DNA of 64,000 nt from Panonychus citri (lineage: Eukaryota > Arthropoda > Arachnida > Trombidiformes > Tetranychidae): contig NW_026515523.1 in NCBI RefSeq assembly GCF_014898815.1, positions 62,001-126,000 of the forward strand, written 5' to 3'. The notes below the pieces were generated by a model. That model saw nothing but the letters and a program-made list of their open reading frames with translations. It did no database searches and had not been told where the DNA came from. Position numbers and translations under genes: made by a program. This document shows positions 1 through 11,800 of the stretch, piece by piece (positions within the stretch are counted from its first letter, which is position 1; the number at the start of each line of letters is the position of its first letter).

Positions 1-2289
1 AATTGAGATAAAAAGTTGATCACTGTTGTAGCAGTTTGGTTTAAAGTTAATTTTGCATAAACAAAACGAGAAAGCACATCGACGATGACCAATATGTATT
101 TCTTTGAATTACCAACTAAAATTGGTCCTTGGACATCAAGTTCGAAGCGTTGAAAGATTTCCTTAGGAATAGGCTTCGCAGCGGGATCAACATAGATGAT
201 ATTTGAGGGCTTGGTTAGGTTACATGCTAAACAATTTTCACATAACTTTTTTACTTCATCGTAAAGGTATTTGCACCAAAAGCGGCGGGCAATATTTAGA
301 TAAGTTTTCTCCGTGGCAAAATGTCCACCAAGAGGAGATTCATGTTCGTGCTTAAATATTTCTATCAAAATATCAGGATCAATGACTAAACGAGTTCCGA
401 ATGGAGTTCGGGAATCTTTTCGATACAAGAGATTATCTCTTAAAACGTATCTTTTTGATGCAATTGAATTTGGATCATCTAATTGAGAGATGATTAACTT
501 TATGTCCGAATTGTTTTCTTGACATTTACGAACTTTTTCCTTCCAAAGGGAAAATTCGGAATTGGATGAATTTGAGGTTGGATTTATATGGGCAACTTCA
601 GTTGCAGTTGAATATAGAATTAAGGGAGGTTCTTTAAATTGATTGTAATCCAACAATTGGGATTCGAAAGAAATGTTAATTAGATTAAGACCAATATCGT
701 AATAGCGATGATTAGAAGGGTCTTCAATATATTCAATTAAGAAAATTTTATCGAGAAATTCTTCCTCGGGGTCGATGATTTTACGATGATCCCATTCTGA
801 TTGGTATCGGGAAAAACAATCAGGGGGATGAGTTGCACCTTTTTTATAAATTACGGTAAAATTATATGCAGAAAGCATAATTGACCATCTTTGCAATCTT
901 GAATTCTTAAAATTAATTTTGGTTAGTTGACAGAGTGCATGGTGATCTGTCTCAATGAGGAAATGTTCACCATCAAGGTAATGGTTGAATTTGTAAACAC
1001 CAACGAGAATAGCGAGTAATTCTTTCTCGGATACAGAATAATGTAATTGATGTTTTAAAAGTTTTTGAGAAAAAAATGAAATTGGAAGCCAATCTCTTAC
1101 TGATTCAATGGGAGTATCAGGGTTGAAATCTTCAGATTTATCGTCTTCTTGAAGAAGAATTCCACCAACAGCAACATCAGAAGCGTCGACAGAAATTTTT
1201 CGGCGGAGTTTTGGATTAAAATGTACCAATAACGTAGTGTTAATTAAAGATGATTTCAGAGAATCAAGAGCTTCTTTATCAGCTTGTAGAATTTTAAATT
1301 TTCTCTCCTTGGAGATTAATCGGTACAGGGGAGCGGCGATAGATGAATAATTTTTTATGTACCTACTAAAATAATTATAGCATCCTAATAGGGACTGTAA
1401 TTCGCGAACACTTTTTGGATAGCGAAGATTAATTAAGGCTTGAACCTTTTTAGGGTCGGGACGGATTCCTTCACCGGAAACCAAATGTCCTAATAATAAA
1501 ATTTCGGTTTGACCAAAATGGCATTTTTCTGGTTTTACCTTTAAATTATAATGACGAAGACGATCCATTACTAGGCGAGTATTAGCAATTAAATCATCAA
1601 AAGTAGTTCCAACTACAGGGATGTCATCAAAATAACCAATACACTTAATTGAAGTCCTTCAGAACTTTATTCATAAATCTCTGGAAAATAAATGGACAAG
1701 CAAGTCCCATGGGGAGTCTTTTGTACTGGTATTTGCCATCCGGGGTGACAAAAGCGGTTTCTCTCTTTCAGAGGAGAGCCGATTTGGTGATAGCCTTGGG
1801 CTCGAAAGGTTAAAATTTTCCACCTCGAACGACTTCCAAACAATCGTCGATTCGTGGCATGGGATGTCTCGGAATTTTCGTGAGACGATTTAATAATCGG
1901 TAATCTGTTACCATTCGGTAAGATCCATCTGAGCGAGGGACTAAGAGAGGAGCACCAAGAGCGTCCGATGATTCTATCAAATCGTGTTGGATCATGTCGT
2001 TGATAATTTCTTTAAAACACCACGATGATGAATGTTGCAATTGTAGGGTTTTGATATGGGATAACTTGATCCTCGAGTTCAATTTTAACGGGACATATTG
2101 ATGAGGGAACGAAACCAAGATCGTGTTTGTGAGCACTGAAAATGTCTTGGTATTGATCAAATAGATCGAGTAATTGTTGTTGTTGGGATGGGTCGAGATC
2201 TGGATTGATCCTCGATTTGATTTTTTCAAAAAATGGTTGAATTTTAACTTCACGAACTTCTTGAGCACTAGTAAAGTCACAGCGAGCAA
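1..2289 (-). pseudogene. Retrotransposon pol: RT, RNase H and integrase, frameshifted, continues off the left edge
   Basis: The segment 2289-1810 encodes the RT fingers (LLVPRSDGSYRMVTDYR, then a PMPRIDD motif) and stops at 1810. The RT palm resumes in another frame (TAFVTPDGKYQY... and FQRFMNKVL). It shifts again near 1650 to reach the FDD catalytic motif and stays open to base 1. Visible after it are the RNase H motifs SVDASDVAVGG and ETDHHAL, the integrase H-H-C-C finger (HESPLGGH ... CENCLAC, about 330-200), and the first integrase core Asp (ELDVQGPI, about 130). The rest of the core lies outside the window. At least two shifts inside RT make this copy non-functional as it stands. Confidence 0.85.
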
Positions 2290-3844
2290 TTAATGAGTTT
2301 TGAGGGAATTCTTTAGAATTAGGAATTTTCACGAGATTGGAATTATGACCGGAATTGTTAATTGAGGGAGAATTTGAGTCCAAAATGTAATCGGAAGAAG
2401 CATTGCCAGTTACTTTAATACAAGATTCAATAAGATGCTCAGTTTCTTGAGGAGTACAAAATCTAAAATAAAAGTCGGGGCTGGTTAATTCTTCAGAATT
2501 GGGACTTTCTTTGACGGTGATGTTATATTCATAACCATCAGAAATTATTTTCATGTAATAAACATGAGCAAATGCATTACCAAGCAAAAAAATTGGTTCG
2601 AAATCTTGACAGATTTGGAACTTAATAATTCGAGTCTCATCCATTTCATTGTGTTTGATGAGCGCGTAAGCAAAACCAATAGAGTCCACATATGCACCTG
2701 CAGCAATACCTTTTAGGCTTCGATTAACTTTAGTTATATGAGCCTGAAGTTGATTAGCCAATTTAGCGTCAATAACGCAAGCAGAAGCGCCAGTATCGAC
2801 CAATACTTTTCCTTCCTTAACTCGAGACTTATCGGGGGTACAAAGAGTTAAGTTGACTTGGGGCATGTGATTTACACCACAATTACCGAGTTGAGATAGT
2901 TGTTTTATATCTCTAGATATCGCGAATCCAACAGATTTATTTCGGTAACCATCTTGAATTGGTTCAGGGGGAGTGGGAGGTCTAACTTCAACTTGGGAAG
3001 AATTAGGAAAAATCTGAGGAACAGGAACAATAGTGTTAATTGGATTAACCTGATGAATTGGTTCTTGGTTTACCACAGTGGTAAGGTTAGCGGAGGCAGC
3101 ATTTTGTTGAGTCTGGTTAAAATTTCTTGGATAACCAGTGTTTGATTTGGAGGGTATAATTCCAGCGGCTTCTTGAGCTTTTCGATAAGCCAATTTAAGA
3201 CAATTTTCAATTGTGTGATTGTCTTTCTTGCAATAATTGCAAAATTTTACATCTTTAGATGTTGAGGAATCAGTTCTTTTTTGATTTTGATTATTTTGAG
3301 GTTTACTCAATTTTGAGACAAAAGATTTGTCGGTGGGTTTTTCATTGTTTTTTGGATTTTTGTTTTTGTTTCTATTTTGATCTAATTTAAAATCAAAATG
3401 TTTCTTTGTTAGATAATTATAAATTCTAACCTTGTCGTCGTTCATGCCCAAATTGTAAATTTCATCTCGGATGTAACGGGGAATGTGATCCAAAATGAGG
3501 GCCAAAAGAATTTTATCTGGGGTTGGACCATAAGCTTTATTTGTAAGTCGCTTCATGTCCGAAAAGAATTTCTCAGGGTGAAATTCAGGGTTGAACCTAC
3601 AGGTTCTGAGTTCAAAATCAGCAGAGTATTGAGATTCGGGGGTTCTCAATTTCTCGAAAAGGGCAGCAACATAATCATTATAATCTTTTATATGATCAAG
3701 ACCAATAGCACTGGACTTAATCTCATGAGCCATGGATTTTGTAATAGTCGAAGACGGTGGGGTCATCAACATTTTCGTTGGTCGACGATCTCTTGTTTTA
3801 CTAACCAAGAGTATTGATCCTCTCTGATTTGAATTCAGGGACAT
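2012..3844 (-). CDS. Gag-protease polyprotein segment of the LTR retrotransposon
   Basis: This 610-codon frame holds a capsid-like region (residues about 40-150), then a lysine/asparagine-rich linker and one CCHC zinc knuckle with the spacing CX2CX4HX4C (CNYC...H...C, about residues 202-215), which binds RNA. Further on is the aspartic protease signature VLVDTGASACVI (about residues 348-359), and a linker leading to the start of RT. The ORF ends out of frame at about 2012, where the RT frame (2289-1810) takes over. Gag and protease in one frame is usual for many Gypsy elements. The first codons are arbitrary because the real start lies upstream across frameshifts. It is the longest intact piece of this element and is unlikely to make a working polyprotein. 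Confidence 0.8.
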   Translation of the reverse strand: MSLNSNQRGSILLVSKTRDRRPTKMLMTPPSSTITKSMAHEIKSSAIGLDHIKDYNDYVAALFEKLRTPESQYSADFELRTCRFNPEFHPEKFFSDMKRLTNKAYGPTPDKILLALILDHIPRYIRDEIYNLGMNDDKVRIYNYLTKKHFDFKLDQNRNKNKNPKNNEKPTDKSFVSKLSKPQNNQNQKRTDSSTSKDVKFCNYCKKDNHTIENCLKLAYRKAQEAAGIIPSKSNTGYPRNFNQTQQNAASANLTTVVNQEPIHQVNPINTIVPVPQIFPNSSQVEVRPPTPPEPIQDGYRNKSVGFAISRDIKQLSQLGNCGVNHMPQVNLTLCTPDKSRVKEGKVLVDTGASACVIDAKLANQLQAHITKVNRSLKGIAAGAYVDSIGFAYALIKHNEMDETRIIKFQICQDFEPIFLLGNAFAHVYYMKIISDGYEYNITVKESPNSEELTSPDFYFRFCTPQETEHLIESCIKVTGNASSDYILDSNSPSINNSGHNSNLVKIPNSKEFPQNSLIARCDFTSAQEVREVKIQPFFEKIKSRINPDLDPSQQQQLLDLFDQYQDIFSAHKHDLGFVPSSICPVKIELEDQVIPYQNPTIATFIIVVF

Positions 3845-4529
3845 GAGGGTCAGCCTTTAATTGTTTAACAATTTCAAGGAAATTCACTGGGGTGAAATTT
3901 TCGTTAGAGATGGTAGATGGAGAGATGGATGGAGTAGGTGGATCAATTATATTGGCACCATAAGTGTTTAAAATATTTTTAATTTTGTTTAGAACAGAGA
4001 AAGAGGATTGAATAAAGTTGATCATGGGACAATTTAATTATTGTCTCATCATCACGACCAATATTTTTAAGAAAAGTTTGAATCTCAGATTCCGAGATGT
4101 TAGCACCACGAAATTCAAGAATCCATTCAGGGATTTTTTGATTTTTAATTTCATCAACTGAAATATCAGCAATGTCTTCAGGGGAAACAGTTTCACCAAG
4201 AAGGAGGAAATTGGTTGTTACCACATCCAAAAGTTTTTTGTGATGAAGTGAACGAATTGGAAGGGGAGCATTCCATTGTTCAAAAAGAACAAGAGTTTCT
4301 TGATAATTTATATCTCTAAGAGATTTTGATTGTTCAATGTTAGTGGTAGAAACACGTGTTGGTGGTCTAACCATAACGGGAGTTGAGAGAAGGGGATCTG
4401 TTTCAGGAATGATGGTATCATCCTCTGATTCAGAGAGATTTAGATGAGAACGGCGAGTAGCCTTTGCAGCTTTAGCAGCACGAGCGTTTGCGACACGTTT
4501 CAGCAGCAGTTTAGATTTTTAGGAGGCAT
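3801..4529 (-). pseudogene. Start of retrotransposon gag, broken by frameshifts
   Basis: The probable gag ATG is at 4527-4529. Within about five codons the frame must change at an A-run to enter a K/R/A-rich stretch followed by an acidic SESEDD stretch. The next open segment (4374-3979) encodes a 131-residue Gag piece ending at a TAA-type stop. A third frame (4025-3801) overlaps its end and continues toward the long ORF downstream. Three frames in 730 bp with no recognisable splice sites point to decay rather than design. The product would be the N-terminal Gag domain that assembles the retrotransposon particle. Function is inferred from position only; there is no distinctive motif in this part. 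Confidence 0.65.
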
Positions 4530-4636
4530 AATGAAATTAGAGTTTAAGGAATAATTCAATAGAATTATGGAGCACAAGAAACGTAAGGAAAATTGAAGAA
4601 CACAAAACAATTAGCAATCCTGCCTGGGTCGCCAAT

Positions 4637-6050
4637 TTGTGAGGTAGAATTTGGAATTTTGATGAATTGTCTTAATAAAGACGATGATGAGTTTTTACTC
4701 GGATAAGCCTAAAGACTTGGAAAGGAATTTAACCTCGAATTTGAAGATTTTCGGTCCCACAATAACCGAAGAACAAGATCGTTTAGGATCACTAATTGAT
4801 TGTGTTAATCACTGAATCAAGTACTCACTTAAATCTATTGATTTTAAGAATTAAAACAATTAATTTCACAAATGAATTTTAATTAAGAATTTTTAGATGA
4901 GCATTTGTTGAAAGTTAACTAAACACTAAAGAGGGAGATGGAGAATTGTTCTAGAGAACAAAATTAACATTGGGGGAAGTACAATTAATTTGGGGAAAAG
5001 AAATTAGGGAAAATTAAATGGGGGAAACAAAATTAATCTAAATCATTAAAATGATAAAGTTAATAATGAGTAAGGGTTAAGTTGAACAAAAGAAAACCAA
5101 TTGTGAATATGGTTAAAGATAAAGATGAAGATAAGAAATTGGTTAACCTGTTACTAAGCTTGTAGGCTTGTTAAGGTTAATACCTAAAAATAAAAGAAAG
5201 TAAAAAGAAAGAGATAGAGAAAGAGAAATTCGGGTCTCTTACTTTTGGTTCATTTGTAAGTGAACTTAAAAAATGAAGAGATTTGGGTTAACAATTTAAA
5301 TGAAAATTAACTAATTGTAACAATTAAAAATGAAAATTAAATTGAATTCATATATCTCTAGATATAGAATTAGAGTAACATAATTGGTTAAATGATGGAT
5401 ATTATTAATTAGTTAACAATTAAACAACTATGATTAAGGATATTAATCATTATAATTGGTTAATTGCAACAATGGAAATTACAATTAACTTTACAACCAA
5501 TATACAACTATAGTTGTAGGAGGTCTAACATAGAGTTTAAATTGTTGTAATTATTAATGAAAATTTAGAAAATTAAACAATTAGAAAAATAAAATAAAAG
5601 AAAAGCACAAAGGCTTGGACGCGCAATTAACTAATTGTCACGATGGAAATTTACAAATTTAAGGAAATTCGAAGACTAATTAAAACAACAAATTGTTAAT
5701 TGTCATCGATTCGAAACACTGATGATGTTCAGAATTTCTATCCTTTCAATCAACATGGTGAGAGATGTAAAATTTCATTAGATTAACAGTTACACAACTT
5801 TAGCTTCTCATCTCTTAACCCTTAAGGTGAGTTATTAACATTTTCTATGGTTAATTTGTCAACATTAACAAGAATGATAACAAAGTTGAAAATTGGTTAA
5901 AGTTTTCATGATAATGAATCACAAGATTGAATATTCTTCAGCCTCATTCTCTGATTTCAAGCCATGTAAACAGCTAAGGGTATTCAGCAGTATTTTATAT
6001 ATAAGAATCTCATGTTAACAAAATTAACAAATAACATATGAAATGTTGAC
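4637..6050 (-). mobile_element. Probable 5' LTR and leader of the Ty3/Gypsy element (outer end uncertain)
   Basis: The AT-rich block begins (plus strand) with TGTGAGGTAGAATTTGG directly after the primer-binding-site-like sequence, as expected for a TG...CA LTR boundary. It contains no ORF, many AATTAAC/TTAATTG tracts and a TATA-like stretch near 5990-6005. The far end cannot be placed because the partner LTR lies outside the window, so 6050 is a guess. The boundary next to the primer site is better supported than the total length. Confidence 0.45.
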
Positions 6051-7511
6051 ATTAATATATTGTTGTTGCTTGGTTTTCCTCAATACTATTTGTTATTATT
6101 TTTCGTCTTTCTAACCAAATATAACATTACCTCCAGGTATTATTTTGACAATTTTAACCACCAACCATTCAATTACATATAAAACAATTAAATATGATTG
6201 ATGTTATCTTAATAATGATATGGAAACACTTCAAGTGATATGGATTAAACATTATCGTCATCATAATAAGCTCATTCTCAATGAAATCAGAAAACTTTTT
6301 TCCTAAGGTTTCATGGTTATTTGATATTCACACAATTACAACGATGGTGTACTAACATTGACGTATATATAAAAAAAAGACTATACCATGGATGATACTG
6401 ATCAATACTCCATTTAGATATTTGGAAAATCTCATTTGAATGTCAATAGCAATTTAATTTGAAAATTTTGTGTTGAAAAATAGATTGAGAGTGAGAGAAA
6501 CCACCATGTTGATGAATAATCTTTTTGCCCTTATCATAGTTTATTCATTTATTTAAAGTACTTGAAACCAGAGGAAAAGGAAAAAAAATAGAAAGAGAAA
6601 ACAGTAACAATTGTATTCAACCAGAATTCAATGTTAACATTCAGTATAACCTTTTTTTCCTCCCTGTTGACCCATTTATCTATCATCTCTCATTCATTTC
6701 CAATGGTAATACCTTACCGTTTATTTCCACAGTCTCGTTGTCAGTCATACACCTTTTATCATACCCTCGGTTGTATCGAAAAGGGAATCTCTCTCTCTCT
6801 TTTTTTTTCTTTCTTGCTTTCCAAATGTCTGAACATCGAGTAAGTAATATAACTCTCTCTCTCTCTCTCTTTGCTTTCTCTCCAATGTGTTATCACTCTA
6901 ACAATAATTCATTCATATCCTCTGTTTGTACTTTTATGGTCAAAGCCCTTTGAGGTTGACCATCATCGAGAAAAACACAACAATAACAACAACCGAATCA
7001 GTAGAAGATTAATCGATATTCCATTACATGGAATATGAGAAAAGTGGATGATGATGAGGAAAAGTAAAAAAAAATAAGACAGAAAATCGAGTGTCGAAAC
7101 AAAAAAAACTAGAAATCAGGTAACAAGTGATGATGAATGAAGATGCAAGTGGATGAGACCACAAGGAGGAAAAAAATCCTCTGATGAAGATGATGAGATA
7201 TGGATAAAAACTCAATCTGATAATTACAAGATCAATAAAATACACGACAATACAATAGAGACAATGTTTTTTTTTGTTCATCATCGATTCTATGGTAAGA
7301 TCTGCTAAGACTATAAGTAAACTTGATCTGATTGATTATCTATTAATAGTTGTAATGATAGAGGAAGAGGGAGTGTGGGATAACAATGTTACCTGTTTCC
7401 TTTGAGAAGTTTTTTTTTCTGATAATTTTACTCTTGGTCATTGTTATTGGTCAGTTTATTGTTAATCTTACCAGAATTACATTGTATCTTATTACTTTTG
7501 GTTAGATAATA
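6051..7511. other. Gene-free AT-rich DNA with (CT)n runs
   Basis: I see no coding exon here. There are short CT microsatellites at about 6790-6815 and 6853-6872. The short open frames are rich in F, S and L from these pyrimidine runs and show no domain or conserved motif. Confidence 0.6.
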
Positions 7512-8876
7512 CAGTCCTCGGCAAAAGTTTAAGGACAACAATCAATTGATTATAACTCGAGTTCTAGTTTAAATTTATAATTTTTCAGAATATAATATTG
7601 GTAGTAGTTTTGAAAATGAAGAAAATTACATAATTTCATTAATTAATTATTAACATTGCATAATACCAGCTCGTCGTTTTAAGACAAACGGCTTTTGGGT
7701 CACCTTTTTGGTGGAAGGGTCATTTTATTTTTGATAGTCTCATTGTTCAAGATTATGCATCAGTTTGTTGAATTTTTCTCGACATTTTAAGGCCAAAAAC
7801 GAAATAATAACAATCGAACTTAAGTTCGTATTTTACAAAATGACCTCAAAGTAAAATAGAAATTGAAAGAACAGTGATGATTAATTACTTTGACCTTTAG
7901 AAATGCCTAATAAATTTATTTTTCAAGTTATTCCTCACGATGAGTTTCGAGAAGCAAGCCCGATACTGGAATGGGCTAGACTAAGAAATTTATTACATGA
8001 ATGACGAATGGACACATTATGAATTTAAATTTCAGTAGATTTTAGGTTGAAATAGTGACGATGTTATTACCAAAACAAATTCGGCCAAATGGCCTTTTCT
8101 AATGTTGACTTTCAGACGAATAAATAACTTAGACATGCTTTGTCAACCTATCAAATTAATATTAACCTTGAAAGTCTTACTAAAGAATAGCCCATTTAGC
8201 TGAATCGAATTTTGGTAATTAACACTATTTTGACCTAAAAATCTACCAAAGAGGAATTACAGAATTTTTTTAAATTTACCATATTAATTGTCCATTTCAT
8301 TCATTCATTAGCAATAAATTTCTTGAGTCTAGGCCCATTCTATTATCAATTGAGGCCAATTTTCGAATTTCGCAACTACCGAAACTCATCGTGAACTTGA
8401 ATAACTTGAGAAAATAAATTTATTAGGCATTTAAAGGTCCAAAGTAATTAATTATCACTTAATTAACCTTTCTAATAATTTTACTATTTTACTTGAGGTC
8501 ATTTTGTAAAATACGAACTTAGGTCGATTTATTATTTATTCGTTTTTGGCCTTAAAACTCAAGAGGAAAAACAACAAAACTGATGCATAATCTTGAACAA
8601 TTAAGAGACTATCCAAAAAAAATTAAATTGACCCTTCCACCAAAAAGGTAGACCCAAAAAGCCGTTTGTCTTTAAACTTTTGACGAGCTGTTCGCTATGC
8701 AATGTTAATAATTAGTTAAATAATTAATTAATGAAAATTATGTAAAAGAATTTTCTCTTCATTTTCAAAACTACTACCAATGGCTATTATATTTCTGAAA
8801 AAATTATAAATTTATTGTAACTAGAACTCGAGTTATAATCAATTGATTGTTGTCCTTAAACTTTTGCCGAGGACTG
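7512..8876. mobile_element. Foldback (palindromic) Tc1/mariner-like non-autonomous element, copy 1
   Basis: The element starts CAGTCCTCGGCAAAAGTTTA and ends with the reverse complement of that sequence. It is flanked on both sides by TA, the target of Tc1/mariner transposases. Nearly the whole element is an inverted repeat: two arms of roughly 600 bp around a spacer of about 120 bp near 8100-8200. No transposase ORF is present, so it would have to be moved in trans. The left arm has lost many short segments (1-10 bp) relative to the right arm, which is the better preserved one here. A second copy lies at 14,129-15,466. The element class is inferred from the ends and TA sites. Confidence 0.85.
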
Positions 8877-11800
8877 TACATGTATGAATCTAATAAACAC
8901 CATTGTAAACTTGACTAATGATAAATATTCAATGATCAAGAGGATAATTTAGATTGTTATCAAAAGTTTTCTTGGTTTATCATTGGATTTCCAGAGTAGG
9001 AGAAAAGTTCCAATCTTAGAGAAAAATAAACATTAACAATTATTATCAATCAAACCAGATTAGGATATAATCTGTTTCTTACTATTATCTCATTACGAAA
9101 TAAACGATGAGCGATTAAAAGCTTTTTCCACCCTGGATTTACATTGATAGCAAATTGATTACTTTAATCTAGATACACAATGTGGTTAATTGTTTATTTT
9201 TGATTAAAAATCAATAGATTTTCATGGTGAAAACGGAAAGTGTGAATTTAAGATGATGATAAAAACTACCTGTCAAATTGTTTCCTCTATTTCATGTAGT
9301 TATTACATTGTTTTTTTTTGTCATTTTCTTCATTCTCATGATATATATTCATCTGATTTTCCTGTTATCATAAAGTCTTTATATCATAAATTTGATGGAT
9401 ATGTCACTTTAATAGAATTGAATTGAGTCTGATTTTGATGACTAAATAAAAGGGCATCAATTGAACATTTTCACTTTGAATTTCTATCGCTCATCGTTTG
9501 TCGTTCAACCGATTGATTTTAAAAACCCATTTGAAATATTAGATATAAAATACTGAGTAGTATTTGTTTCCCATGTTTTTTACCTCATATCTCTGGAGCC
9601 ATGGTTATTTGCACAATAGATTTTCTTGTAATTTTTTCAGAACTAATATTTTTACTTCTGACGAAAATGATCATTTCATTGTTATCCTGGAATCTACTCT
9701 GAGTAAGTGAAGAGTATTGAACTAGAAATCCTCAGTTGTACCTCAAAGTCCAATAACGATAATAACTTGCAGTTAGCTGAACCATCGTTTCCCTCATTCA
9801 ATTTGAAATCAAAGTTGCAGGTTAATTGCCAATACAAAGATGACAAATCTAGTGAAAAATAAGATTTAATCAGCTGCAATTATAAAAACATAAGCTAAGA
9901 AACTAAGCCGAGAAAATCAGCTCAATGCCAACTGACTAAATTCAAGTGGATTTACATTGTAGGTGTCAAAGACTGATAAATCTGATGAAATAATCAACAG
10001 ACTCTCCCATCAATGATAATATAATCCTGATTATTCAAATGAAACATATTAAATTGTTGTATCATGTAAACATGGAAATGCAGTTGATTAGCAATTATAA
10101 TGAATCATTAAAAAAGTTTACATCACATAATAAGAAATTTACTAATGATGAATTGTTAACAAGTGAGAGATTACTTATTATGATATGAGAAGTTAGTTAA
10201 TTGCTATTTAATTTAGATGTAAATGTAATATTATGTGATTTAAATACGTGTCATCGGATGTTTATCATCTTAACCTGTTTTCTTTTATCATTTACCATGT
10301 CAAAATTTGCTTCTTTTCCTTTTATTGTGCATTTTCATCATCACTAAATCATCAACACTCCCATGCACTTTAATCATCACTCCCTTGTAGCTTTATCGTC
10401 AACGCAGTTTCATGATATTTAACTCTCTCACTCTCTGTCACACTTTTCCTTGTTGAAATAATCTAAGAAAAGTTAATTAGCAAAAGTTTCATATGTAACT
10501 TTTACCGTGGAGATGATTAAACAAAAGTCTACAAGCTGAAGGAGATATAAACTTTGCTGATTACTTGATGAAGAAGATAAAGATTAAATCATTAGTTAGT
10601 ACATGGGAACGATTCTGATGGGACTATGAAGACCAATATCATTATAAACTTATCGTTTCGTCAGGAGAAAATAAGTGAAATGGATTATGAATTTTCTATT
10701 ATCTATCAATATTTTGAAGGTTCTTTTTGTCCCTGACAATAATAGTTGAGAGTATTCTCATCCAATGATGACAACTTGTTGGAGTGACTAAAATATCAAA
10801 TATCAGAATTTTCCCCTTTGATAGAAAAATTTTGAGTAATTGTATCATGAATAATTGAAAAATTCAGGGTAAAAATCAAGCCTCTAATCCTTTGCATAGA
10901 TGAGTGAAAATTTTACATGATACTAAAAGTTTCATTATCATTATCATGATCCTTTTATTGTTATTCATTTTACTGGGAGTTAACTTTTATCAGTTGAATT
11001 TACTGAATGAAATTTAATTTTAATTGATAATAATGACAAAATATTAACATTCTGGCTCATTACTAATCATTATTTTCAACTAGAAAAAAAAACTGAATCC
11101 AATTAACTTTAATCTGTATTTAACTTTTGCTCAGTTAATTGGTTACAACAATCTAACAATCATTCTAATTGTAATACTAAATTTGACCCAATTTGACATT
11201 TTCTTTCATCATTGTACACTTTCAATTAACCGATCAATAATTATCTTTGTAATCAAATGGAGTATTTTTCTCATACATTGATTTGAGTGGCTACATATTT
11301 CATGGAGAATGTGTTTCAGTTGTCCAGTTTCATGTTTTGAAACTATCGAGTAATTGTTAGCCTGAGGTCATTTGCTAGTGTATATCAAATTGTATAATAT
11401 TGCTTCTTGATATTCATGGTATTTAACAGTATGTACACAACTCTAAACTTGTAATCTATGAACGACTGGAAATGAAAATGATGGGAAACGGAAATGATGA
11501 GGTGAAAATTTTGGAAAAGTTCATTCGTCTCTCTTTCTTGCTGTTTGGCAGAATGAAACTTTCAATTTCATCTTTGGTTTATTCTGACTTTTTGATTCTG
11601 AGTCTTTGAAAACTGAAAGTAAAATTGAACCTTTTCACTTGATATTATTATGGGAATTTTATTATTATTCCTTTTCTATGTTTTAATCCTTTTTTTAGAT
11701 ACAAAAATATTTCAATATTTCTTTTAACGAACATAGTGACCACCATTATTGTGAATTCTAAATGTACATATATTTCACTTCTCTCGAGACGGATATGGAA

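Larger units (their letters stand above)
1..4640 (-). mobile_element. Ty3/Gypsy-type LTR retrotransposon, internal region, decayed and cut by the window edge
   Basis: Read on the minus strand, the order is gag (about 4529 to 2900), aspartic protease (about 2800), reverse transcriptase (about 2290-1400), RNase H (about 1200-850), then an HHCC integrase zinc finger and the start of the integrase core, which continues past base 1. Protease before RT, RNase H and integrase in that order is Ty3/Gypsy, not Ty1/Copia. A primer-binding-site-like TGGCGACCCAGGC lies at about 4621-4636 (minus strand), next to a presumed LTR end. Reading-frame changes near 4515, 4010, 3830, 2030, 1810 and 1650 show the copy is no longer intact. 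No env-like ORF is visible in the window. Confidence is high for the class; the family name is unknown. Confidence 0.88.
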